NCBI GenBank assembly: GCA_965222335.1
Contig: OZ244944.1
Location: 1,364,001-1,428,000, forward strand
Reading direction: 5' to 3'
DNA length: 64,000 nt
From: G965222335 sp965222335
Lineage (GTDB): Bacteria; Pseudomonadota; Gammaproteobacteria; Pseudomonadales; Halieaceae
Part shown: positions 9,374 through 16,564 of the stretch, piece after piece
Layout of the letters: each line of letters begins with the position of its first letter
Position numbering within the stretch: position 1 is the stretch's first letter
The notes under the pieces: generated by a model
Databases searched by the model: none
Told to the model about the DNA's origin: nothing
The model's input: only the letters and a program-made list of their open reading frames with translations
Made by a program: the position numbers and the translations under genes

Positions 9374-10768
9374 CTAATCCCCCGCTGCCTGCTTCGAAAG
9401 CGCTTCGCCGTTGCTTTCCCTGCCATACAGCTGCAGCCGGTTGTACAGCGTACGCAGGCTGATCCCCAGCGCTTCGGCGGCGGCTGATTTGTCACCGTCG
9501 TAGGCTTCGAGGGTAGCCAGGATCAGGCGCCGCTCGGTCTCTTCGATTGAAGTGCCCACGGATACCGACAGGTAGTCTGCCCCGGTGAGGTCCGGTGCAT
9601 CGGCGCTCCAGTCCGGCAGGTCCGCGACCCTGATTTCACCGTCCGCCAGCAGGTAGGCCCGCTCGACGGCGCTGCGCAGTTCGCGCACGTTCCCCGGCCA
9701 ATGGTGGCTTTTCAACGCCTCCAGGGCTGCATCAGAAAAGCGACAGTCGGTGCCATGTTCGCGGTTGAGCGCCTCGAGAAACTGCTCCGCAAGGCCCAGC
9801 AGATCGCCCTCGCGCTCGCGCAGCGGTGGCATGCGCACCACGTAACGGGCGAGGCGGAAATAGAGGTCCTCCCGCAAGCGCCCTTTTTCGATAGCCGCTT
9901 CCGGTGCCTCATTGGTCGCGGCAATAATTCGCACATCGGCGCTGATCTCGTTTTCCGCGCCCACGCGCCGCAGGCGGCCGGTTTCCAGCACCCGCAGCAG
10001 GGTAACCTGCATATCCGGGTGCATTTCGGTGATCTCGTCGAGGAACAGGGTGCCGCCGTGTGCGCGCTCGAAAACACCGCGGTGCTCGGAGCGGGCACCG
10101 CTGAAGCTGCCCTTCTCGTGACCGAACAGCTCGCTTTCAACCAGGCCCTCGGGAATCGCGCCGCAGTTGATGGCGACAAAGTCGCTGTCACTCCGGGGAG
10201 AAGCCTCATGCAGGGTTCTGGCGACAAGCTCCTTGCCTGTGCCGCTCTCACCATGCACCAGGACCGAGGTGTCGAGTGGCGCCAGCTTGCGCAGGACCCG
10301 ATAGATCACCCGCATGGGGCGGGAGCTGCCGCGCAGCAGACCGAACTGGTCAAGTGCCGCCGACTGCGCTGGAGTCGCCGCCCCTGCATACCGCTCCAGT
10401 TCGCCACGCACGTCTGCCAGCAGGTCCGACAGGTAGTCGGCATCCAGCGGCGTGCTGAGGAAAAATATGCGCGACTGCGAGAGCCATGCCTGCATCTGCT
10501 CACTGCCCGCGGAAGCTCCCACCAGGAGAATCTCCGCGTCGCTATCCAGGCCCAACTCGTCCAGCACGCGCCGCGCCGGTCCGAGGTCATCATCACAGCC
10601 GAGAACGACGACGCTCGGCGCTATTTCCTCAATCTGTGCAGTCGACACATCGCAGCTGAACACGTGCACGGCGAAACCGTGGGCCTTGGCAGCCTCGGTA
10701 AAAGGCTCGATCAGCGCAGATTCATCACTGAGAATCAGGGCCCGGGGGGCCGAAGCTTCTGTGGTCAC
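9374..10768 (-). CDS. Sigma-54-dependent regulator (NtrC family) with degenerate receiver domain
   Basis: About 464 residues from a GTG start at 10768; the frame stays open to a TTG at 10846. The order is receiver-like domain, AAA+ domain, Fis-type HTH. The AAA+ part has GESGTGKE (Walker A), GGTLFLDE (Walker B) and the sigma-54 contact loop reading GSFSGA instead of GAFTGA. The receiver keeps an acidic CDDD turn but has Thr in FLSTPLD where true receivers have the conserved Lys, so normal phosphorylation is doubtful. The HTH is in KSAAAEALGISLRTLYNRL. It diverges from two genes with -24/-12 promoters, its probable targets. No partner kinase is adjacent. Confidence 0.9.
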   Translation of the reverse strand: MTTEASAPRALILSDESALIEPFTEAAKAHGFAVHVFSCDVSTAQIEEIAPSVVVLGCDDDLGPARRVLDELGLDSDAEILLVGASAGSEQMQAWLSQSRIFFLSTPLDADYLSDLLADVRGELERYAGAATPAQSAALDQFGLLRGSSRPMRVIYRVLRKLAPLDTSVLVHGESGTGKELVARTLHEASPRSDSDFVAINCGAIPEGLVESELFGHEKGSFSGARSEHRGVFERAHGGTLFLDEITEMHPDMQVTLLRVLETGRLRRVGAENEISADVRIIAATNEAPEAAIEKGRLREDLYFRLARYVVRMPPLREREGDLLGLAEQFLEALNREHGTDCRFSDAALEALKSHHWPGNVRELRSAVERAYLLADGEIRVADLPDWSADAPDLTGADYLSVSVGTSIEETERRLILATLEAYDGDKSAAAEALGISLRTLYNRLQLYGRESNGEALSKQAAGD

Positions 10769-10862
10769 GGGGCCGCTTTTCTCCAAAAGGTAAGACGGGG
10801 CGAGGATAACATGCCATGTCCTGCAGTATCCCGCTCGAGGTGACAAATCGCCGGCACGGGTG

Positions 10863-10880
10863 CTGGCACGCCCCTTGCAC
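10863..10880 (+). promoter_or_regulatory. Sigma-54 (-24/-12) promoter of the PRC-barrel gene
   Basis: CTGGCACGCCCCTTGCAC matches the RpoN consensus TGGCAC-N5-TTGCA exactly, with GG-N10-GC spacing. The predicted start site is near 10890, 28 bases before the ATG at 10918. It lies in the gap divergent from the sigma-54 activator gene. Confidence 0.85.
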
Positions 10881-10917
10881 TTTTGGAGTTAAGTGACATT
10901 CAAACGACGGGGTACCC

Positions 10918-11172
10918 ATGCGGCGAAAAAACACGCCAGAGACTCGCGTCCTGGGCCTTGCGCCCTCGCAACTCCTCGACCTGCGCGTATACGACGAGAG
11001 AGGTCGATGCCTGGGCATTGCGGATGAACTCCTCATCGACCCCCGCGACGACGACCTTGCCTACCTGGTGGTCAGTGATGCAGGCAATCATCGCTGGCTG
11101 GTGGCCTGGCAGTCGATTACGGCGCGCGGGGGAAACCTGATTACCGAGAAGCGCAAACTGCATCGACTATGA
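10918..11172 (+). CDS. Small PRC-barrel domain protein
   Basis: 84 residues with no signal peptide. The centre (LLDLRVYDERGRCLGIADELLIDPRDDDLAYLVV, read in two parts) follows the PRC-barrel pattern: a strand, a turn with Gly, then a D-x-x-x-x-x-AYLVV strand. PRC-barrel proteins occur in RimM, photosynthetic reaction centres and many small stress proteins, so the role is open. It is the first gene after a perfect sigma-54 promoter and diverges from the activator gene. Confidence 0.78.
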   Translation: MRRKNTPETRVLGLAPSQLLDLRVYDERGRCLGIADELLIDPRDDDLAYLVVSDAGNHRWLVAWQSITARGGNLITEKRKLHRL

Positions 11173-11202
11173 CGCCCGACCACCTCGCGACGATCACGAT
11201 TC

Positions 11203-11219
11203 TGTGCAAAGTGTGCAAA
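11203..11219. promoter_or_regulatory. Tandem TGTGCAAA repeats, candidate enhancer (UAS)
   Basis: TGTGCAAA occurs at 11203-11210 and again at 11212-11219, a 9-base period, with a related CTGCAAAC near 11234. The repeats lie about 75-90 bases upstream of the -24 box at 11291, the usual place for an enhancer-binding protein site. Binding is inferred. Confidence 0.4.
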
Positions 11220-11290
11220 CTTCGACGCAGTCACTGCAAACAAGCCGACCTTCAGGATCTGGAATCCCACCCATAGGGGGCTTCCCGGGT

Positions 11291-11306
11291 TGGCACGGTG
11301 ATTGCT
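11291..11306 (+). promoter_or_regulatory. Sigma-54 (-24/-12) promoter of the secreted beta-domain gene
   Basis: TGGCACGGTGATTGCT matches TGGCAC-N5-TTGCT exactly, with GG-N10-GC spacing. The predicted transcript start is near 11317, 54 bases before the ATG at 11371. Confidence 0.85.
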
Positions 11307-11370
11307 CCATTGTGTGTAGTGGCGAGCAATCGCCTGAGTCAACACGAAAGCAAACGAGGAGGACTTGATA

Positions 11371-12027
11371 ATGAGTATTCCCGTGAAAAAGATGATGCTT
11401 CCGCTCGCAGTGAGTGGTGCTTTGGTAAGCTCCGTCGCCATGGGAGCCAGCCCCTACGTCAAACCCGATGGCAGCTGGATCAGCCTCAGCGGCACGGTGG
11501 TCGACCCCACGGCTGAAACCTTCATCCTCGACTACGGTGCCAACACCATCACCGTGGAGATGGATGACTGGGATGCCTACGGCGACGCCTATGGCCTGCT
11601 CGACGGTGACAAGGTCACAGTCTACGGCCGCGTGGACGATGACTTCTTCGAGCGCGACACCATCGAGGCAGGCACCGTGTATGTGGAGAACCTGAATACC
11701 TATTTCTATGCCAATACCGCTGATGAAGAGTCGGCTCTATACTCGCCCTACCACTGGACCGCGACGACGCCGGTAGAAGTGAGCCAGCTTATGGTGAGCG
11801 GTGAAGTCGCCCAGGTGGACAAGGACGACGGTACTTTCCAGATGGACCTCGGCGGCACCAGCATGACCGTTGAGACCCATGACCTGGGCTACAACCCGCT
11901 GGACAAGCACGGCTACCAGCAAATTGGCAAAGGTGACTGGGTCAATGTCACCGGTACGGTCGACTATGAGTTCATTGATGGCAATGTACTTCACGCGGAG
12001 AACGTGGTGACCGTATTCGACTCCTAA
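11371..12027 (+). CDS. Secreted protein with two OB-fold-like repeats
   Basis: 218 residues, with a signal peptide ending near SVAMGAS. The mature part has two related halves: one from about residue 37 (SLSGTVVDP, then TITVEMDDW, then DKVTVYGRVDDD) and one from about 145 (MVSGEVAQVD, then SMTVETHDL, then DWVNVTGTVDYE). Each has the strand-Gly-strand, ETF/GTF and V(Y/T)G(R/T)V pattern of small OB-fold periplasmic stress proteins of the YgiW type. That assignment is a recognition call. It is acidic and has no cysteines in the mature part. GAGGAGG precedes the ATG; an upstream in-frame TTG at 11365 is less likely. Expressed from its own sigma-54 promoter. Confidence 0.75.
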   Translation: MSIPVKKMMLPLAVSGALVSSVAMGASPYVKPDGSWISLSGTVVDPTAETFILDYGANTITVEMDDWDAYGDAYGLLDGDKVTVYGRVDDDFFERDTIEAGTVYVENLNTYFYANTADEESALYSPYHWTATTPVEVSQLMVSGEVAQVDKDDGTFQMDLGGTSMTVETHDLGYNPLDKHGYQQIGKGDWVNVTGTVDYEFIDGNVLHAENVVTVFDS

Positions 12028-12038
12028 GCGGCCGTACC

Positions 12039-12061
12039 GTGGAGCCCGGTCCGGGCTCCAC
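12039..12061. other. Strong hairpin between two genes, no U-tract
   Basis: GTGGAGCCCGG and CCGGGCTCCAC form an 11-bp perfect inverted repeat around a single base, so a 9-10 bp stem can form just after the stop at 12027. No T run follows, so it may be a 3' stabiliser, an attenuator, or a protein-assisted terminator. Confidence 0.5.
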
Positions 12062-12118
12062 CATGCCAGTATTCACCCGCAATTTTTCATCGCCAACCAG
12101 GCAGGGGGCACACAAACC

Positions 12119-12490
12119 ATGTCCAAGGACAGTGACACCTACACCAATTTCATGAATGCGCTGGACGTCATCAACCGCGCCATCGATGAAAACCGTGACT
12201 CCATCATCTACGGCAAGCTGTTCGAGCTTGGCGACAAGCTGCTGGAGGGAAAAAAGTTTGGCGCGGAGGTGTACCGGGACGACCCGGAGTCGCCCCACGA
12301 TTACTTCACGGTGCGTTGGCACAACAACAAGCTGGAACTCGAGGCGCGCGGCAAGAACTCACCCGATCTCGCCTGGAAAGTGTCCGAGGACTACCTTCAG
12401 GATGTGTCGGAAAACCCGGAAAGCTACATCAAGCAACCCGCTAAACTCGATATTCAGTGGCTGCTGTCACGCGCCGGGGTCAACACGTGA
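12119..12490 (+). CDS. Hypothetical protein, 123 residues
   Basis: I do not recognise the family. It is a soluble, acidic, helix-rich protein starting MSKDSDTYTNFMNALDVINR, with Asp/Glu/Asn/Lys-rich surface and no membrane segment or signal peptide. GGGGG lies upstream of the ATG. It follows the secreted sigma-54-driven gene by about 90 bases with a strong hairpin between them, so it may be a reduced-expression member of the same transcript. It is convergent with the esterase gene on the right. Confidence 0.7.
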   Translation: MSKDSDTYTNFMNALDVINRAIDENRDSIIYGKLFELGDKLLEGKKFGAEVYRDDPESPHDYFTVRWHNNKLELEARGKNSPDLAWKVSEDYLQDVSENPESYIKQPAKLDIQWLLSRAGVNT

Positions 12491-12512
12491 CCTCACGCCA
12501 GCGGGTGCTGCA

Positions 12513-13385
12513 CTAACGCCCGACCACATCAACTTCACGCCGATTGAGCGCAGCGAGGAACGCGGTCACCGGATCCAGCACGGCCTCCTTGCTCGTCACG
12601 CGCTGTCCCAGGGCCAGTAAGCTACCTGCGTGCCCCATACCCTCGACCATATGCAATTGCGCCCGCGGCGCCAGTTCCGCAAGGCGCTGTGAATTGCGCG
12701 GCTTGACCGTGGTATCGCTGTCTCCCGTAATCAGTAGCAGGGGCGGCATATGCCCCAGTTCCTGGGCCACGGGTTGGCTTGCACTGGCCGGTGCATCTCC
12801 AAACGCGGCCCGCGAGGCCGCTACCTGGTAGGGATAGAAATCATAGGGGCCGGAAAGGCCGATAATGCCCGCAATATCCCCCGCCGCCAGACCGGTGGCC
12901 GCGAGATAATCCGCCCCCGCCACCACGTGCACGGCAATATAGGCGCCCGCCGAATGTCCGGCGAGCACCATCGGCTCCAGGCTCAGCGTTGCGGGGTGTT
13001 CGACGGCGAATTCGCGCAGCCTGCCCAGGGCAGCGGCGCCGTCCTGGACAAAGGCGGGAAACTGCACCTCCGGGACCAGGCGGTAGTCGGGGATTGCCAC
13101 CGCGTAGCCCATGGCATTGAAGCGCTTTGCGACAAAGGCGTAGTTGCGCCTGTCACCGGAGTTCCAGCCACCGCCATAAAACCAGACCAGCAGGGGCGCG
13201 GGCCCGCCATCGGCCTGCGGCAGGTAGAGATCCAGCTTCTGTCGCGGATGTGGGCCGTAGGGAATGTCTGCATGGGTGGGTCGCAGCCCCGGGGCCTGGG
13301 TCAGGTTATAAAACCGCAGGGCATCACAGCCGGTCAGCAGCAGGGTGGACAGCAGTGCTGTCGGCAGCAGTTTCAGCGCGCGCAT
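12513..13385 (-). CDS. Alpha/beta-hydrolase esterase, lipoprotein
   Basis: 290 residues with lipobox LLTGC (Cys20). The oxyanion-hole motif is FYGGGW (residues 69-74, in place of HGGG), the nucleophile elbow is GHSAG (143-147, Ser145), the acid is probably the Asp in ITGDSDTTV, and the catalytic His is in GMGHAG. This places it with the carboxylesterase / hormone-sensitive-lipase-like or BD-FAE-type hydrolases. Membrane anchoring suggests action on esters at the cell envelope. It diverges from the Baeyer-Villiger monooxygenase, whose ester products such an enzyme could cleave; that link is inference. Confidence 0.88.
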   Translation of the reverse strand: MRALKLLPTALLSTLLLTGCDALRFYNLTQAPGLRPTHADIPYGPHPRQKLDLYLPQADGGPAPLLVWFYGGGWNSGDRRNYAFVAKRFNAMGYAVAIPDYRLVPEVQFPAFVQDGAAALGRLREFAVEHPATLSLEPMVLAGHSAGAYIAVHVVAGADYLAATGLAAGDIAGIIGLSGPYDFYPYQVAASRAAFGDAPASASQPVAQELGHMPPLLLITGDSDTTVKPRNSQRLAELAPRAQLHMVEGMGHAGSLLALGQRVTSKEAVLDPVTAFLAALNRREVDVVGR

Positions 13386-13502
13386 GGGGCCTATTCACCA
13401 TCTTCGGTTGCAGTTCATTGCAGAGTATACCGGCCACGCATCACAGCGGATGACCGGTCACCACAACCCGCCGCCGGGGGCGACAGAATCTCGGCAGGTA
13501 AT

Positions 13503-13530
13503 TTGCTTGTTTGCGTCTATCAAGTATACT
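13503..13530 (+). promoter_or_regulatory. Possible sigma-70 promoter upstream of the Baeyer-Villiger monooxygenase
   Basis: TTGCTT (13503-13508), a 16-base spacer and TATACT (13525-13530) form a plausible promoter about 120 bases before the start at 13650, in the divergent gap with the esterase gene. The rest of this gap shows nothing else clear. Confidence 0.4.
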
Positions 13531-13649
13531 TCACAGGGTCCGGCGATCCCGGCAGGGCCCCCGCACGAGCGATGCCGAGGATCGCGTAAAAGTTTGGTGA
13601 CCCGTAGAATTTGCACAGCGGCATAATTTATAAGACGAGGTAGACAGCT

Positions 13650-15275
13650 ATGACCACCCAGAAGCCCGATTTTGATGCCATTGCGGTGGGAGCCGGCTTT
13701 GCCGGTCTCGCCGTGATCCACTACCTGCGCGAGGCGGGGCTTTCCGTGCGCGTCTTCGACCGGGCGTCAGACATTGGCGGTACCTGGACCTGGAACCGCT
13801 ATCCGGGTGCCATGACCGATAGCGAAAGCTACTATTACTGTCTCACTTTCTCGAAGGAGTTGCTCCAGGAATGGTCCTGGACCCAGCGCTACCCCGACTG
13901 GAAGGAAACCCACGCCTATATGCATTTCGTCGCCGACAAGTGCGACATGTGGCCACATATCCAGCTCAACACCGAAATTGTCAGCGCTGAATACCAGAAA
14001 GACAGCGGGCACTGGCTGGTGACCACGGGCGACGGCGAGACCTTCACCTGCAAATACTTTATCAGCGCCATGGGCATGATCTCCGAGCCCGTGATCCCCA
14101 AGCTGAAAGGTATGGATAGTTTCAAGGGCCCCCTGTTCCATTCTTCCCGCTGGCCCGACGGCCTCGAGTACGCCGGCAAGCGTGTGGGCATTATTGGCGC
14201 CGGCGCGACCACCGTGCAGATGTTACCGGCCATGGCCGGGAACGCCGAGAGCGTCACGGTCTTCCAGCGCACGCCGAACTTTATCCTGCCCGCCATGCAG
14301 GCGCCGATGACGCCGGAGTGGGAGCGGGAAATCAAGGACAACTACGACGAGATCGTCGCCAAGTGCCGCAACCACATCTTTGGCATGGCCTTCGATACCG
14401 CGGAAGGCCGCATGGCGGTTGAGACCTCGCCCGAAGAGCGGGAGCGGATCTTCGAGGAAAAGTGGACCGGCAGCTTCCGCTGGGTGTTCGAGACCTTCGA
14501 GGACCTGCTGGCCAATCCCGATGCCAATCGCTGGGCATCCGAATTCATCATCAAGAAAATGAAGGAGCGCATCGACGACCCGGAACTCGCGGAACTGCTG
14601 GTGCCGAAGGTCGAGGACTATCCGCTCTTCGCCAAGCGCCCGCCGCTGGATCACGGCTACCTTGAGGCCTTCAACCGGGACGACGTGCACCTGGTCGACA
14701 TCAAGGACGCGGAGCCGATCGTCGAGATCACCGAATCCGGTATCCGCACCACGCAGAACGAGTACGAGTTCGATATCATCGTGCTGGCCACCGGCTTCAA
14801 GGCCTACACCGGCGCCCTGGAAGCCTTCCCCATCCGCGGCAGCAGCGGCCAGACCCTGCGTGAAAAATGGCAGACCGCATCCAAGTCGATCATGGGCGTG
14901 TGCGTTGCGGACTTCCCCAACATGTTCATCATCACCGGCCCCCAGGCGCCCTTCGCCAACCTGCCGACGTCTATCGAACAGAATGCCATCTGGATTGCGA
15001 ACTGCATCAAGAAGATGGAAAGCGATGGCTACGATGTATTCAAGCCGAAGCAGGACGCCGAAGACGAATGGACCCGGCACACGAAAGAGATTCATGACCA
15101 GACCCTGATGGCCGAGGGTGGCAAGGTCCACTCCTGGATGATGGGTGCCAACCTGGAGGGCAAGGCACCGCGGGTGCTGATCTACTTCGGCGGCGCGAAT
15201 GCCTACTACGACAAGCTGGACGAGTCTGCCAACGAGGGCTTCCCGGAGCTGGAGTTTGAGAAGATCGCGGGCTGA
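13650..15275 (+). CDS. FAD/NADPH Baeyer-Villiger-type monooxygenase
   Basis: 541 residues, the size of PAMO/CHMO-type enzymes. The FAD Rossmann motif GAGFAG is at 14-19, the second (NADPH) motif GAGATT near 182-187, and the Baeyer-Villiger fingerprint FxGxxxHxxxWP is present as FKGPLFHSSRWP (158-169). Such enzymes insert oxygen next to a ketone to form an ester or lactone, using NADPH and O2. A divergent esterase lies next to it and a clear terminator follows. The start has GAGG upstream of the ATG. Substrate unknown; cyclic or steroid-like ketones would fit the oxygenase genes at 22-28 kb. Confidence 0.92.
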   Translation: MTTQKPDFDAIAVGAGFAGLAVIHYLREAGLSVRVFDRASDIGGTWTWNRYPGAMTDSESYYYCLTFSKELLQEWSWTQRYPDWKETHAYMHFVADKCDMWPHIQLNTEIVSAEYQKDSGHWLVTTGDGETFTCKYFISAMGMISEPVIPKLKGMDSFKGPLFHSSRWPDGLEYAGKRVGIIGAGATTVQMLPAMAGNAESVTVFQRTPNFILPAMQAPMTPEWEREIKDNYDEIVAKCRNHIFGMAFDTAEGRMAVETSPEERERIFEEKWTGSFRWVFETFEDLLANPDANRWASEFIIKKMKERIDDPELAELLVPKVEDYPLFAKRPPLDHGYLEAFNRDDVHLVDIKDAEPIVEITESGIRTTQNEYEFDIIVLATGFKAYTGALEAFPIRGSSGQTLREKWQTASKSIMGVCVADFPNMFIITGPQAPFANLPTSIEQNAIWIANCIKKMESDGYDVFKPKQDAEDEWTRHTKEIHDQTLMAEGGKVHSWMMGANLEGKAPRVLIYFGGANAYYDKLDESANEGFPELEFEKIAG

Positions 15276-15327
15276 CGCGCGCCTCGCTCGAACTGCCTTG
15301 CACGACGAGTATCTGAAAACACTGTCA

Positions 15328-15351
15328 AGCCCCGCCCAGGCGGGGCTTTTT
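15328..15351 (+). terminator. Rho-independent terminator after the monooxygenase
   Basis: An 8-bp GC-rich stem (AGCCCCGC / GCGGGGCT) with a 4-base loop, followed at once by a run of T. It lies 53 bases after the monooxygenase stop. Confidence 0.9.
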
Positions 15352-15496
15352 CGTTGTGTCACGCTATTGTCCATGCTATCTCGCCGCGGCTTGGCACAAT
15401 CCCCTGTGATGACCAGTAATAGACGATGGAACTGCCCACTCTCGGGGCGGTCTCACTCCCTTTGTCGCCGATCCCTCATCCGGATGGAGTAACCTG

Positions 15497-16564
15497 ATGC
15501 CGCGCTTTGCAGTCGGCCTCGCATCGGCCGTACTGACCACCCTGGCAACCCTGGGCGGCTGCACGGACACTGGTGACGCCAATACAGTCACCGCGCAGCG
15601 TACCGCCCCCGAGCCGGTGGTCACCCAGCCGATTGCCTGGGAAGCACGCCGCACCCGGGTGGAGGCGGTGGGCACATCCCGGGCACGGCAGTCGGTCACC
15701 CTGTACCCCGAGGTTGGCGGAGAGGTCGTGGCAGTCAATTTTGGCGCCGGCGAGCGGGTCGAGGCGGGCCAGACCCTGCTCGAGCTGGAGTCCGACGAGG
15801 AAAAGCTCGCGGTTGAGCTGGCCGAGGTGGAACTGGCCGATGCCAGGCGATTGCGGGACCGCTATCGCCAGACCGAGGCCGCCGGCGGCATCACCCAGAA
15901 CGCTTTGGACGACGCCGAGAGCGCGGTTAAGCGCGCCCGCATCAATCTCGACCGGGCACGGGTCGCCCTCGATCACCACAGCATTGAAGCGCCTTTCGCG
16001 GGCTACATGGGCCTGACCCAGATCGACGCCGGGGCCCGTATTGAGCCCGCCACCGCCATCGCCAGCATCGACGACCGCAGCGTACTGCTGGTCACCTTTG
16101 AAGTCCCGGAGCTGTTCCTGGGCCAGCTGCGACTGGGCCAGGAGCTGGACGTCAGCACCTGGGCCGCAGGCGCCGATGGCAGCCGTGGTGAAATCATCGA
16201 CATTGATAGCCGGGTCAGTCCGCAGACTCGCACTTTCGCCGTGCGCGCCAGGGTGGACAACAGCAGCGACGCGCTGCGCCCCGGGATGAGCTTCCGGGTG
16301 ACCCTGTCGCTGGAGGAAGGTCGCTACCCCGTGGTGCCCGAGGTTGCCCTGCAGTGGGGCGGCGACGGCGCCTTCCTGTGGGCCGTGGACCAGGGCAAGG
16401 CCCGGCGGGTGCCGGCCACCGTAGTGCAACGGCTGCAGGGTCGCATCCTGGTGGATGCCGAGCTGCCCGAGGGCACGCCGGTGGTCGCCGAGGGCATTCA
16501 GCGGATGCGCGAGGGCATGCCCGTTGAGAATGTAGCGAGCGCCTTTGAGATGCCGCCGTTGTGA
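15497..16564 (+). CDS. RND efflux periplasmic adaptor (membrane fusion protein), lipoprotein
   Basis: 355 residues with lipobox LGGC (Cys22). The adaptor domains are visible: a biotinyl-lipoyl half-motif around YPEVGGEVVAVNFGAGERV, a helical hairpin (about residues 100-155, rich in Glu, Arg and Ala), the second lipoyl half (HHSIEAPFAGYMG), and a beta-barrel segment. It links the inner-membrane pump to an outer-membrane channel. Its stop overlaps the start of the RND gene by 4 bases (GTGA). No TolC-type gene follows. Confidence 0.93.
   Translation: MPRFAVGLASAVLTTLATLGGCTDTGDANTVTAQRTAPEPVVTQPIAWEARRTRVEAVGTSRARQSVTLYPEVGGEVVAVNFGAGERVEAGQTLLELESDEEKLAVELAEVELADARRLRDRYRQTEAAGGITQNALDDAESAVKRARINLDRARVALDHHSIEAPFAGYMGLTQIDAGARIEPATAIASIDDRSVLLVTFEVPELFLGQLRLGQELDVSTWAAGADGSRGEIIDIDSRVSPQTRTFAVRARVDNSSDALRPGMSFRVTLSLEEGRYPVVPEVALQWGGDGAFLWAVDQGKARRVPATVVQRLQGRILVDAELPEGTPVVAEGIQRMREGMPVENVASAFEMPPL

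Noticed and set aside
9701..10843. 380-codon plus-strand frame
   Set aside because: Antisense to the sigma-54 activator, whose AAA+ motifs are unmistakable.
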